A stretch of 64,000 bases of DNA from Flavobacteriaceae bacterium UBA3611 (GCA_002375495.1 DFLU01000006.1:129060-193059), one strand, 5' to 3'. Positions 8,401-17,448 are shown, numbered from the stretch's first letter. Made by a program: numbers and translations. The notes: generated by a model not told the origin, from the sequence alone.

Positions 8401-11400
8401 TATTTGCATTGCCAACAGTTGGTTTTACAGCACCCGCAGATCTTTGTATAGATGCAGGTGTACAAGCAGGCCTTGGTGGTGGAACCCCAACAGGCGGTGT
8501 GTATAGCGGTCCTGGTGTTACAGACGATGGTAACGGAATGACATATTCTTTCGACCCTGCAGCAGCAGGAGTTGGAACTCATACAATAACATACAACTTT
8601 ACAGACGGTAATGGATGTTCAGGTAGTGCAAACGATGACGTTGAAGTATTTGCTTTACCAACAGTAACTTTTACAGCACCTGCAAGTCCAGTTTGTCCTA
8701 CATTAGTATTAACTGGTCAAGGCGGCGGAACTCCAACAGGAGGAGTCTACAGTGGCCCTGGAGTTACAGACGACGGAAATGGCATGACGTATACTTTTGA
8801 TACCAACGCTTCAGGTACCGGAACACATACCATTACATATACATTTACCGACGGAAACGGTTGTACAGCATCTGCTTCCGACATGGTAACGGTTGAAGAT
8901 AATGATCCGCCAGTGATTACCTGCCCAGCAGATATCACAGTCGATAATGACCCGGGTCAATGTGGTGCTATCGTAAATTTTGCAGCAACAGCTACAGACA
9001 ATTGCCCGAGCACGGTAACCATAACATATTCTCAGGACCCCGGAACACAATTTCCGGTCGGTACGACGGTTGTAACAGCTATCGCAACGGATGGCGCTGG
9101 ACAGACTGCTAGTTGTACATTCAATGTAACGGTAAACGATGCTGAAGACCCAACTATTACTTGTCCTATTGATATTACACAGAGTAATGATCCAGGAGTT
9201 TGTGACGCATTTGTTACAATACCTATTCCTGTTACATCGGATACTTGTTCTATTGCAAATGCATTAGATTTTGATGGAGCGGATGATCTTGTCTCATTAA
9301 ATCTTCCTTCTGTATTCACAAATTTAGCAACTTCAGATTTTACAGCTGAAATGTGGATATTTCATCGAAATTCAGAATTTGAAAGACTCTTTTTTGCACA
9401 ACAGGATTCCAGCAATTATGCGACCGCAGCAACTAGTAATTCAGGGGTTATATTTTTTTATGTAGTAGTTGGAGGAACCACTTATTCTCTTCAAACAAAT
9501 GCAACGGTTCCACTAAATTCTTGGACACATGTTGCAATGCGCTGGACTGCCAGTACTGCTACTCCAGAAATTTTTATAAATGGCACTTTAGCCCCTGGTA
9601 CACCCGGCGGATCTTCTTCACTTTCAACCGATAATGTAATGACCTTGGGGAGTAAACTTAATGCGACACAGAGCTTTAATGGGCAAATTGATGAATTTAG
9701 ACTATGGTCTTCAGCACAAAGTAATGCTGATATTGCTTCAAATTCTAACAGTTGTATAGACCCTATGGCCGCTGGACTAGAGGTATACTACACTTTAGAC
9801 CAAACTTCAGGTAACACAACTGCAATGGACAGCACCGGAAATGGAAATACTGGTACACTAATTAATATGGATCCAGCGAATGATTGGGTAGCTGGAACTG
9901 TAGAGTGTCCCTTGTTAGTTGTGAACGACTTTACGGGTACTGAAAATGCATCTGGAACATATCCTGTAGGAACCACAACAGTAAATTATACTGTTACAGA
10001 TCGCGCTGGAAATACTGCAACCTGTAGCTTTGATGTGACTATAAATGATACAGAAGCTCCAGTGGCAGTTTGTCAAGATATCACTGTACAATTAGATGCT
10101 GCAGGAATGGTGAGTATCGTTGCTGCTGATGTAGACGGCGGTTCTACTGATAACTGCGGAATTGCTGGGCTTTCGGTAACACCTAGCACCTTTACATGTG
10201 CAGATGTTGGTCCTAATACCGTTACATTGACGGTAACCGACACCAGTGGAAACTCATCTACTTGTACCGCAATAGTAACTGTTGAAGATAATGATCCGCC
10301 AGTAATTACCTGCCCAGCAGATATCACAGTCGATAATGACCCGGGTCAATGTGGTGCTATCGTAAATTTTGCAGCAACAGCTACAGACAATTGCCCGAGT
10401 ACGGTGACAATCACCTATTCGCAAGATCCAGGTACCGAATTCGCAGTAGGAACTACGGTGGTAACAGCTACCGCAACAGATGGTGGTGGAAATACATCAA
10501 CTTGTACGTTCAACATCACCGTGAATGATGCAGAAGACCCAACGATAACCTGTCCGGTAGATATAACTCAAAGTACAGATCCGGGGGTTTGTGGAGCTGT
10601 GATAAACTATACGGCACCTGTTGCAGCAGATAATTGTGGCGGTCTTATCGTTACTGAAACATTTAACTTTACTGGTGCTTCACAGACATTTATAGTGCCA
10701 ACTGGCGTTACAAGTGTTTCTATTGACGCGTTTGGTGCTGCTGGGCAAGACATGATTATTGAAGATTTTGATCCTAGTACCGGTGGCCTTGGTGGTCAAG
10801 CTAGTGGAGAATTAGCAGTAACACCTGGGGATGTACTTACTATTTTTGTAGGTGGTGCGGGAACTGATGGAGTTGGCGGATTTAATGGTGGCGAAGTAGG
10901 AGGTTTTGGAACACCTACTACAGGAACTGGCGGATTTGCTGGTAGTGGCGGTGGAGCTTCTGATGTTCGAATTGGAGGCACTTCACTAACAGACCGTATT
11001 ATCGTTGCCGGTGGCGGTGGCGGTAGCGGAAGAGACTACGTAAACGGTACTTGCACACCATGTGGTATTGGCGGTGACGGGGGTGCTGGAGGTGGATTCA
11101 CTGGAATTGATGGAGAAGACCCATCTTGGAGCGGAATCCTTGGCTCTTTCCCAAATGTAGGAGCTGGTGGTAAAGGAGGTACTCCTACCATGGGTGGTGC
11201 AGCTGGAGATGGACCTAATGGCCCAGCTGGAAACCCAGGCGCCCTTGGAATTGGAGGTGCTGGTGTGAATGGTACACAAAGTGTTGCCAGCGGTGGCGGC
11301 GGTGGTGGATACTATGGTGGTGGTTCTGGTGGCGGAGGTGATTCTGGAAATGGTGTCGCAGGCGCTGGCGGAGCTGGTGGTTCAAGCTATGTAGGTGGTG

Positions 11401-13829
11401 TTACTTCAGGGATAACAAATCCTGGAGTGCGAGCGGGCGATGGAAGAGTAGTGATTTCTTATACGCAAAATCCAGTTGTGACACAAACTGCTGGTCTCCC
11501 AAGCGGAAGCACCTTCCCGGTAGGAACTACAACGAACACGTTTGTCGTAACAGACGGAGCAGGAAATACAGCAACCTGTAGTTTCGATGTAACTATTAAT
11601 GATACCGAAGCGCCGATGATCACGTGTCCTGGTGATATTATGGTGAACAACGACCCGGGAGATTGTGCCGCAATCGTATCATTCATGGCCACCGCAACCG
11701 ACAACTGTAGTGCCATGGTAACATACTCACAAGATCCTGGAACAAGCTTCCCAGTGGGAACCACTACAGTAACTGCTACGGCAACAGATCCTGCTGGTAA
11801 TACAGCTAGCTGTACTTTTGATGTAACAGTAACAGATAATGAGCCTCCAGTTGCAGTATGTATGGATCTTACGGTTCAGTTGGATGCATCTGGAAATGCG
11901 AGTATCACACCAGCTGATATTGATGGTGGCTCTTCTGATAACTGCGGAATCGCTTCGCTTGCGATTACCCCTAGTACATTTAGTTGTGCCGATGTAGGCC
12001 CAAATACGGTTACTCTAACAGTTACCGACGTGAACGGGAACTCGTCTACCTGTACTTCTACCGTAACGGTTGAGGACAACGTGCCACCAGTGGCCGTTTG
12101 CCAGGATATCACCATTCAGCTGGATGCCAATGGCGATGCTAGTATCGTCCCAGCCGATGTGGACGGCGGCTCTACCGATGCCTGTGGGATCGCTTCCATA
12201 GCGATCGACATAGACACCTTTACCTGTGCTGATGTAGGTCCCAACAACGTGACCCTTACGGTAACAGATGTGAACGGAAACTCAAGTTCTTGTGTGGCAG
12301 TGGTAACGGTAGAGGACAACATTCCACCGACCATTACCTGCCCAGCAGATATTGACCTCGGTACCGACACGGGTATCTGCGGTGCGCTGGTGAACTACCC
12401 AGACCCATTGCCAACAGACGATAACTGTGGTGTGGCCAGCATTACCCAGACCGCCGGTCTGCCAAGCGGTTCCATATTCCCAGTGGGGATGACCGTGAAC
12501 ACCTTTGTGGTGACCGACCTGAGCGGGAACACCGCCACCTGTAGCTTTACCGTTACCATCACCGATGATGAGCCGCCCGTGGCCGTGTGTCAGGACATCA
12601 CCGTACAGCTCGACGCTTCTGGCAGTGTGACGATATTGGCAAGCGATGTGGACGGCGGCAGCACCGACAACTGTTCGACGGGAAGCCTAGACCTATTGCT
12701 GGACATTGATACCTTTACATGTGCAGATGTGGGCCCGAATACGGTGACCCTCACCGTGATTGACGAGGCAGGGCTCAGCAGCACCTGTACGGCGACCGTT
12801 ACCGTAGAAGATGTGACACCGCCCGTGGCAGTGTGCCAGAATATCATCGTACAACTGGATGCGACCGGAAATGTGACCATAGACCCATCACTGTTGGATA
12901 ACGGATCCACCGATGAATGTGGTGGCACGCTAACGTACACTGCATCACCAGATACCTTCGACTGTTCGAACGTGGGTGCGAACACTGTAACCCTCACGGT
13001 CACCGACAGCAACGGGAACAGCAGTACCTGCACGGGGGTTGTACTGGTAGAGGACAATGTGAACCCTGTTGTGACCTGTATGGACATGACCGTATCACTT
13101 GATGAAAACGGTCTGGCAACGATAGATCCAGCCGACCTAGTACTGGTGAGCGACGACGCTTGTGGTATCACTACAACTACAGCAAGCATCACAGAATTTG
13201 ATTGTGATGATGTAGGTACTCCGGTAAACGTGACGGTAACTGTTACAGATCCTTCAGGAAATACGGCTAGCTGTACAGCAACGGTAACAGTGCTCGATGA
13301 AATAACACCAGAACTTGATTGTCCGGCAGAAGTAACAGTACAAACAGAAGGAGGAACTCAGTATGAAGTAGAAGACTTTATCGCTTCTGGTATTGTGGGT
13401 GCGACAGACAATTGTAGCGACCCCGTGACTTTAGTGAGTCAAGATCCAGCAGTTGGAACGTTGTTAGACCCAGGAGTATATCCTGTAACCATCACGGTAG
13501 CAGATGATTCTGGCAATGAGGCAAGTTGTGTGTTCGACCTGATTGTAGAGGAGACGTTGGGGGCTATTGATAATTCGTTTGATATTTCAAGCATCACCAT
13601 GTTCCCGAACCCTGCATCAGATTTTGTTACACTCGGCAATCCGCAACAGATCCCATTGAAGGATGTGGCAATCTACGATGTGACAGGACGTTTGATCAAG
13701 ACACTGGATGCGGAAACGGTAACCGATGAGATGAAGATAGATATCTATGAACTGGCAAGTGCTACATATCTATTTATCATTAACACTGCAGATGGTGTAC
13801 AGGTGACACAGCAGATCGTAAAAGAATAA
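5460..13829 (+). CDS. Giant multidomain surface adhesin with T9SS type A sorting domain
   Basis: About 2,789 residues. The frame is open from 5370, but ATG 5460 gives a clean Sec signal (MKKITALILVFCALFQF...SAAQ). Domains in order: three related 'GxNHVxxDxFSFVA...IYFTD' domains (about 26-244, 364-572, 701-906) separated by two Calx-beta repeats (about 249-359, 576-696); three 'GGGxPTGGVYSGPGVTDDGNGMTY' repeats (about 911-1147); many HYR-type repeats (ITCPxDIxxxxDPGxC... and PVAVCQDITVQLDAxG...) to about 2697; one LamG/concanavalin domain (about 1266-1444); one glycine-rich domain (about 1734-2001); and a Por-type C-terminal sorting domain with MFPNPASD (about 2709-2789). It is probably exported by the type IX system and displayed or released for adhesion or matrix formation. 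It is followed by a terminator. Confidence 0.9.
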   Translation: MKKITALILVFCALFQFTESAAQKVVVIGMNHVSSGPNTDGFAFVATENIPNGEIIYFTENEYVSGTNAFDPGEAVIIYTSPGLTTGDVVFIDETSTNTYSLTCNSGSGAICGTAAHSATNGSFSVSTNGDGLYAYADTNDNPGDGISEIYSVLYTGSGELPTQNGGNIPAGQSPLPDYPNAIVVDGFPDDGDINVGPDRVEYMFSPASMRDGVSKTALENPTNYLSYVANQALSVVPFTNLNLGGANPVATLSVSSNMIAENSGGSITITATLDAAATAATTVNLTITGTATNGADYSLTGTSITIANGATTGSITLSPTGDTTLEPNETAILTIASGTGYDAGSPSSQTITITNDDTVANTPVVAVTGTNHSGTDGFSFVALDDITAGTQVYFTDYDYSNATLAFSAPSQQGVMLWTAPVGGVTRGQVIVATETAMNVFTTTCDSGTCGTMTLVAGTFALATDGEAFYAYTDSDSDPTNGVTEISSVLYTGLSASPGGNISADRNPNSVYTGAIVVDGFPNVSANRTEYDPTKRNVNVDQAVFQNTTNWVHAQASATLDTTPFANIIITTGSADPSVSVTVSPATVVEDSGTAITYTFTLSAAATASTTINFTVGGTATFPSDYSVSGTASFTATTGSIVIPNGASTAAFTATPIADTTVETLESIEIMIDSGTGYIGGSPNDATATISNDDTSMSDPLVAITGLNHVTPDAFSFVAAQEIPANTVIYFTDKSFDNTTLTYGPNETVFMYTSPGVAIPQGDVIVVKEDPANTYSLTCNGASGAACGTIIATGAFNAATAGETFYAYEDSDADPTNGVDDIYAVLYTGNGGTGISGGPIPAIEDPSGIYLSALVVDGFPAVPPNRTEYDPTLRNIPVSTADFENVANWVHAQPNADLSPVPFASIAIVATFTALADLCIDAGVQTGLGGGSPTGGVYSGPGVTDDGNGMTYSFDPAAAGVGVHTLTYSVSGNTATDDVEVFALPTVGFTAPADLCIDAGVQAGLGGGTPTGGVYSGPGVTDDGNGMTYSFDPAAAGVGTHTITYNFTDGNGCSGSANDDVEVFALPTVTFTAPASPVCPTLVLTGQGGGTPTGGVYSGPGVTDDGNGMTYTFDTNASGTGTHTITYTFTDGNGCTASASDMVTVEDNDPPVITCPADITVDNDPGQCGAIVNFAATATDNCPSTVTITYSQDPGTQFPVGTTVVTAIATDGAGQTASCTFNVTVNDAEDPTITCPIDITQSNDPGVCDAFVTIPIPVTSDTCSIANALDFDGADDLVSLNLPSVFTNLATSDFTAEMWIFHRNSEFERLFFAQQDSSNYATAATSNSGVIFFYVVVGGTTYSLQTNATVPLNSWTHVAMRWTASTATPEIFINGTLAPGTPGGSSSLSTDNVMTLGSKLNATQSFNGQIDEFRLWSSAQSNADIASNSNSCIDPMAAGLEVYYTLDQTSGNTTAMDSTGNGNTGTLINMDPANDWVAGTVECPLLVVNDFTGTENASGTYPVGTTTVNYTVTDRAGNTATCSFDVTINDTEAPVAVCQDITVQLDAAGMVSIVAADVDGGSTDNCGIAGLSVTPSTFTCADVGPNTVTLTVTDTSGNSSTCTAIVTVEDNDPPVITCPADITVDNDPGQCGAIVNFAATATDNCPSTVTITYSQDPGTEFAVGTTVVTATATDGGGNTSTCTFNITVNDAEDPTITCPVDITQSTDPGVCGAVINYTAPVAADNCGGLIVTETFNFTGASQTFIVPTGVTSVSIDAFGAAGQDMIIEDFDPSTGGLGGQASGELAVTPGDVLTIFVGGAGTDGVGGFNGGEVGGFGTPTTGTGGFAGSGGGASDVRIGGTSLTDRIIVAGGGGGSGRDYVNGTCTPCGIGGDGGAGGGFTGIDGEDPSWSGILGSFPNVGAGGKGGTPTMGGAAGDGPNGPAGNPGALGIGGAGVNGTQSVASGGGGGGYYGGGSGGGGDSGNGVAGAGGAGGSSYVGGVTSGITNPGVRAGDGRVVISYTQNPVVTQTAGLPSGSTFPVGTTTNTFVVTDGAGNTATCSFDVTINDTEAPMITCPGDIMVNNDPGDCAAIVSFMATATDNCSAMVTYSQDPGTSFPVGTTTVTATATDPAGNTASCTFDVTVTDNEPPVAVCMDLTVQLDASGNASITPADIDGGSSDNCGIASLAITPSTFSCADVGPNTVTLTVTDVNGNSSTCTSTVTVEDNVPPVAVCQDITIQLDANGDASIVPADVDGGSTDACGIASIAIDIDTFTCADVGPNNVTLTVTDVNGNSSSCVAVVTVEDNIPPTITCPADIDLGTDTGICGALVNYPDPLPTDDNCGVASITQTAGLPSGSIFPVGMTVNTFVVTDLSGNTATCSFTVTITDDEPPVAVCQDITVQLDASGSVTILASDVDGGSTDNCSTGSLDLLLDIDTFTCADVGPNTVTLTVIDEAGLSSTCTATVTVEDVTPPVAVCQNIIVQLDATGNVTIDPSLLDNGSTDECGGTLTYTASPDTFDCSNVGANTVTLTVTDSNGNSSTCTGVVLVEDNVNPVVTCMDMTVSLDENGLATIDPADLVLVSDDACGITTTTASITEFDCDDVGTPVNVTVTVTDPSGNTASCTATVTVLDEITPELDCPAEVTVQTEGGTQYEVEDFIASGIVGATDNCSDPVTLVSQDPAVGTLLDPGVYPVTITVADDSGNEASCVFDLIVEETLGAIDNSFDISSITMFPNPASDFVTLGNPQQIPLKDVAIYDVTGRLIKTLDAETVTDEMKIDIYELASATYLFIINTADGVQVTQQIVKE
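8892..9017 (+). repeat. Internal direct repeat of the adhesin gene, copy A
   Basis: About 126 bases encoding the start of an HYR domain (EDNDPPVITCPADITVDNDP...). It is almost identical at the nucleotide level to 10281-10406, with a few substitutions. Other HYR units in the gene are far less alike, which implies recent duplication or gene conversion. Confidence 0.85.
10281..10406 (+). repeat. Internal direct repeat of the adhesin gene, copy B
   Basis: Near-identical partner of 8892-9017, beginning GTTGAAGATAATGATCCGCC in both copies. The two copies are 1.39 kb apart, with the LamG-containing segment between them. That segment could be lost or duplicated by recombination. Confidence 0.85.
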
Positions 13830-13861
13830 CTTTTAAAATTAGATTAGATAGTTAGATAATT

Positions 13862-13895
13862 CCTCTCGCAAGCAATTGCGGGAGGTTTTATTTTT
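13862..13895 (+). terminator. Terminator of the adhesin gene
   Basis: CCTCTCGCAA / GCAA / TTGCGGGAGG forms a 10-bp stem with one wobble pair, followed by TTTTATTTTT. It starts 32 bases after the adhesin stop codon. Confidence 0.85.
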
Positions 13896-13931
13896 GTGCT
13901 CCTACCTACATATTGGGAGCATTGTTAATGG

Positions 13932-14537
13932 CTATCGGGAATGTTTATAAATCACCCAAATGTAGCATGTTATAGAGCTTATAATTCCAATAGCTAAGAC
14001 GGTATACGTCGTATTTAGAAGTTTAAATTTCTTATTGAGAACACACCCTAGAAAATATAGGTCTTTGGTTAGCACTTCATAAATCTGATCGGTAGAGGTA
14101 CGCATTTGGTTGACTGCCCATTCATACTCTTCCAATTTCATTTTGTGAAAATTTCCGAAGAACGCTAGGTTCACCTCATGATTTTTAACCGCTTCTTTAT
14201 TAAATGTACCGCTTGTAATTTTTGGTATGGTTGTAATAATTGAAAGTATCATTGCAATGAGTAAGAATACAACAAAAATAACGGTAGGAAGTATTAAATA
14301 CTCATTACCCGAAATACCGATAAAGCGGATGCTATTGGTTAGTATTCCAGAAATCAATAAAGCGCAAACAGCAAGAATGAGATTCGCTTTTTTATCTGCC
14401 ATTCCACTTAATTTTATATGGTTTTTCAGTGCAATCATATAAAAAGATTGCACGGCAAGGGAAGAACCTTCTTTTACAGTTAAAAGATTACGAATCTCAC
14501 CAGAGCTCGAAGAAAAAATTGAAGCACGTTTTGCCAT
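13932..14537 (-). CDS. PycTM-like (DUF5706) membrane protein
   Basis: A 201-residue protein. Residues 47-52 (ADKKAN) begin the first membrane helix (about 52-68). A second helix lies at 80-103 and a third at 176-196. Between them are 'FFGNFHKMKLEEYEW' and 'IYEVLTKDLYFLGCVLNKKFKLL'. This arrangement matches DUF5706, the transmembrane effector domain of Pycsar (PycTM), which permeabilises membranes when bound to cCMP or cUMP. No nucleotide cyclase lies next to it, and no HD domain is fused to it as in some chromosomal relatives. A defence role is therefore possible but not shown by context. It is convergent with the adhesin gene. Confidence 0.7.
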   Translation of the reverse strand: MAKRASIFSSSSGEIRNLLTVKEGSSLAVQSFYMIALKNHIKLSGMADKKANLILAVCALLISGILTNSIRFIGISGNEYLILPTVIFVVFLLIAMILSIITTIPKITSGTFNKEAVKNHEVNLAFFGNFHKMKLEEYEWAVNQMRTSTDQIYEVLTKDLYFLGCVLNKKFKLLNTTYTVLAIGIISSITCYIWVIYKHSR

Positions 14538-14790
14538 GGCGCTAAAGATACACGCAAATCACTGACCAAATACGCGGTGCATCAAATATGTTAAGGCGCA
14601 ATAATATTTCAGATGCAACACTGGTTTATTGATCAAAGGATTTCATCGATAGTAGGCAAAGGTATAAAGCTTTCAATGGCTCATTAGGACTTTGTAGGAA
14701 TATGAAATAAAGAATTCGGCTTTATTAGTTATTGGATAATTAGACAATGGTGATAGCAATTTCAGATCACAATAAATTGAATAATACTAT

Positions 14791-15525
14791 TTATTGCCTT
14801 AATTCAACTTGAAATAAAATAGGCAACGAGTATAATACCTCTACTGGTTTTCCGCGTTGTTTTCCAGGCGACATCTTGGGAAGCGTGCTCACCACCCGAA
14901 CGGCCTCTTGCTCCAACCTTTGGTGTGGAGCACGTGCTTTAATATTCGAAGTACTACCGTGAATATCAATTTTAAATAAAACGCTTATACGTTGTTTGCC
15001 TTCTAATCCGAGTTCACTCGCTAACTCTGTATTGAAATTACGTTGTATAAACTCCATTATTTTGCCTTCCATACATTCTTTTTTTGCTGTCCTATCATTA
15101 AAACTTTCACAGCCAGGATAGGTGGGGATTTCTTCAATCACTGCAAAAGGAACTTCAGCAATGACCTCTTCTTCTTTCACTTCAACAATATTCTCAATTT
15201 CTGCTATCCGATATTCTTGATCTGTTTCTGTCGATTCAATTATTATTTCTTCAATATCTGAATCATCTTCAACTACTGTAATTACAGTCTGAATTACTTG
15301 AGTAGGAGGAGGTGGTGGCGGTGGTTTTATTTGCAAGTCGATTACAGGAATGTCTAGTTCCAAATCATCATCGACTAACAGGGCGTCATTCTCAATACTA
15401 GAAGTGTCATACGATTTCCATTCGAGTGAAAAATATGCGATAGACAGCATTAGTACCAGTCCGGTTTGAAAAAATACAATACTCCACCGATCTAGAGACA
15501 ACTTTGGATTCTTTTTGACTTCCAT
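14791..15525 (-). CDS. TonB-like energy transducer
   Basis: A 244-residue protein; ATG 15525 is preferred over an upstream in-frame start because it places the membrane helix at the N-terminus. It has a short cytoplasmic N-terminus, one membrane helix (about residues 14-34), an acidic and proline-rich periplasmic linker with seven consecutive prolines (68-74), and a C-terminal TonB-type domain (about 150-244) containing 'GLEGKQRISVLFKIDIHGSTSNIKARAPH'. It would couple the proton-motive force to TonB-dependent outer-membrane receptors. No ExbB/ExbD or receptor gene adjoins, so its partner is unknown. Confidence 0.8.
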   Translation of the reverse strand: MEVKKNPKLSLDRWSIVFFQTGLVLMLSIAYFSLEWKSYDTSSIENDALLVDDDLELDIPVIDLQIKPPPPPPPTQVIQTVITVVEDDSDIEEIIIESTETDQEYRIAEIENIVEVKEEEVIAEVPFAVIEEIPTYPGCESFNDRTAKKECMEGKIMEFIQRNFNTELASELGLEGKQRISVLFKIDIHGSTSNIKARAPHQRLEQEAVRVVSTLPKMSPGKQRGKPVEVLYSLPILFQVELRQ

Positions 15526-15909
15526 AACATTAAAAATTAAGAGGCTACGAAACAGTGATAATTCAGCAAATGTAAGGCATTGTGCTAGGTGCAACGCTGT
15601 AGACGCCTAAATCACATAGTGTAGCGCATATTCTTAATAAAGTTGGTGTAAATCAATGTGTTAAACTATGACAAATGTCATCTTTTCAGTATGTTAAGGA
15701 TAAACACACAAGCTATTTGTTTTTTTAGTTGAAGTAAAAAATTAGGAACATAAAAACCTATTAAAGAATGTAATTTTGAACTTGGCGCCTTCAGTTAAAG
15801 GAGTATGACTTATCTTTTTCTAAAAAACTGTTATGTTCGGAAATATAATAACACAGATACTTAGTTGCAATAGTAATAGTTCTTATAGAAGACACTAGTA
15901 AAGCTGATG
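15526..15909. other. Intergenic region, 384 bases
   Basis: This is non-coding sequence between two minus-strand genes. It should hold the promoter of the tonB-like gene. The only structured element I see is a short inverted repeat at 15668-15681. No convincing ORF or RNA was seen. Confidence 0.5.
15668..15681. promoter_or_regulatory. Short inverted repeat ATGACA-AA-TGTCAT
   Basis: A perfect 6-bp dyad with a 2-base spacer, 143 bases upstream of the tonB-like start codon. It could be a binding site for a dimeric regulator, but it is short and unique here, so chance is possible. Confidence 0.25.
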
Positions 15910-16887
15910 CTAGGTTAGTGAAATTACGATTTTGCCGTGGTGTAGGCCATCTCCGAATCGTTGAATCGCCCACGGTAATTCTTCAAAACCATAGGGTCCA
16001 TCTATTATACAATCTAACTTGTTTTCTTGAAAAAGCAGGTTGATATAATCTAAATCTTTGTTCGCTTTTAACATGACCATGTGAACGCGTTTCTTGGTAA
16101 ATAACCTTAGTACTGGTCGCATATAAAGCATCTGTAAAAGTTTGCCAGATATACCGCCAATTGAAACATATTTTCCTCCCGGTTTTAAAACTCGTAAAAA
16201 TTTCCAAAGAGATCGATTCGTTTTGCAATCAAGAATCAAATCATATTTTTGATCACTTTTAGTAAAATCTACTATTTTATAGTCCAATACGGTATCAAAA
16301 CCTTGCGCTTTCATTGCTTCTAATTTTTTACCCGTATCGACCCCTGTAACGCTTGCATTGTAAAGCTTAGCCAATTGAACTCCGAAAGAGCCAACGCCAC
16401 CACCGCCACCATTTATCAAAACTTTCTGTCCTTGTTGAATTTTTCCAACATCCCTTAGACCTTGTAAGGCAAGCATTGCGGCATGAGGAATGCTAGCCGC
16501 CTTTTCAAAACTTAAGCTATCGGGTTTAAGTGTAAGTGCCTTCTCATCTATGGAAATAAACTCAGCAAAGCTGCCAAATCCATAATTGGAGATGTCTCCG
16601 TATACCGCGTCGCCAACTTTAAATTTTGTTGTGTTGTTACCAACCTGAGTTACGATTCCTGCCAGCTCCATTCCCGGGATTCTTAATTTTTTCCTTGGTT
16701 TTAAGATCCCGAAAATAAGTCGATAGGAAAAAGGTTTACCACTGGTAATACTCCAATCATAGTCATTAATTGTTGTGGCGCAAACTTTCACCAAAACCTC
16801 GGTGGCTTTCGGACTGGGTTTTTCAGTCTCATTAAGCTTAAGGACTTCCTGAGGTTTACCGTACTTTTTAAGGGTATATGCTTTCAT
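15910..16887 (-). CDS. NAD(P)-dependent zinc-type alcohol dehydrogenase / quinone oxidoreductase (MDR family)
   Basis: About 325 residues from ATG 16887 (MKAYTLKKYGKPQEVLKL), which fits family N-termini; the frame extends 15 codons upstream without similarity. It has a GroES-like domain (about 1-120, with 'PRKKLRIPGMELAGIVTQVG') and a Rossmann domain with the dinucleotide motif 'VLINGGGGGVGSFGVQLAKL' (about 146-165). Catalytic-zinc ligands are not obvious, which suits the quinone-reductase branch of medium-chain dehydrogenases. The substrate is not predictable. It is co-oriented with the P-loop gene upstream. Confidence 0.85.
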   Translation of the reverse strand: MKAYTLKKYGKPQEVLKLNETEKPSPKATEVLVKVCATTINDYDWSITSGKPFSYRLIFGILKPRKKLRIPGMELAGIVTQVGNNTTKFKVGDAVYGDISNYGFGSFAEFISIDEKALTLKPDSLSFEKAASIPHAAMLALQGLRDVGKIQQGQKVLINGGGGGVGSFGVQLAKLYNASVTGVDTGKKLEAMKAQGFDTVLDYKIVDFTKSDQKYDLILDCKTNRSLWKFLRVLKPGGKYVSIGGISGKLLQMLYMRPVLRLFTKKRVHMVMLKANKDLDYINLLFQENKLDCIIDGPYGFEELPWAIQRFGDGLHHGKIVISLT

Positions 16888-16959
16888 TTTTCTTGCAGCT
16901 AATTTTTTATTAATTTGAAAAATGTCTAGCACAATTAATATTGAATGTTGCCAGATGTT

Positions 16960-17448
16960 TTATTCCGTAACGACAATTCCGCCATCAAGCTCTTTTACAC
17001 TCGGTTTTTCAAACCAACCTTCCATAAAGTCGAAATTTTCTTTTGTGACATCAAATTCGTAAGTAGTTCCTTTCTCGTTATTCCTTTTTAGTACTCTCTT
17101 CCATCGCGTTTCTTTTGAAATATCCAAAAAGTGAATTTGTAGTTCATAACCATTTGATTTGGCAAAATTTCTAAATTTTTCTCTATGTTCCAACTTCGAT
17201 AATCCTAAGTCTAAAATAGCGTCAGTCTTTGAGTTTTCTAATTGATGTACCAATTCCATTATCATTATTTCGGCTCTATCAATTCTTTCTAAAAACCATT
17301 CCAACCCATCATCTGGTTTTTTGTCGGCAAGAAATAAGATGTTATTCCACTTGTCAATTGAAAAGACAATTCCGTTTGTTTTTCTTTTCAATGCTGCAGC
17401 GTATGTTGTTTTTCCAGAACCTGTATTTCCAACTATTAGATGTATCAT
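16960..17448 (-). CDS. P-loop nucleotide kinase-like ATPase (AAA_33 type)
   Basis: A 162-residue protein starting with strand 1 and the Walker A motif GNTGSGKTT (residues 7-15). It continues with 'VFSIDKWNN' and 'AILDLGLSKLEHREKFRNFA', and a lid-like 'ISKETRWKRVLKRNNEKG' segment rich in arginines. This is the AAA_33/zeta-like small kinase fold, which includes polynucleotide- and metabolite-kinase relatives. The substrate is not determinable. It is the last chromosomal gene before the island; in the excised chromosome it would lie just downstream of mnmE. Confidence 0.7.
   Translation of the reverse strand: MIHLIVGNTGSGKTTYAAALKRKTNGIVFSIDKWNNILFLADKKPDDGLEWFLERIDRAEIMIMELVHQLENSKTDAILDLGLSKLEHREKFRNFAKSNGYELQIHFLDISKETRWKRVLKRNNEKGTTYEFDVTKENFDFMEGWFEKPSVKELDGGIVVTE

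Noticed and set aside
10690..11460. Separate gene for the glycine-rich segment
   Set aside because: It is an internal domain in the same continuous reading frame as the adhesin.
12590..13192. 200-codon minus-strand ORF
   Set aside because: It is an antisense shadow of the repetitive GC-richer part of the adhesin gene.
13932..14537. Complete Pycsar system
   Set aside because: No cyclase gene lies on either side, so only an effector-like protein can be claimed.
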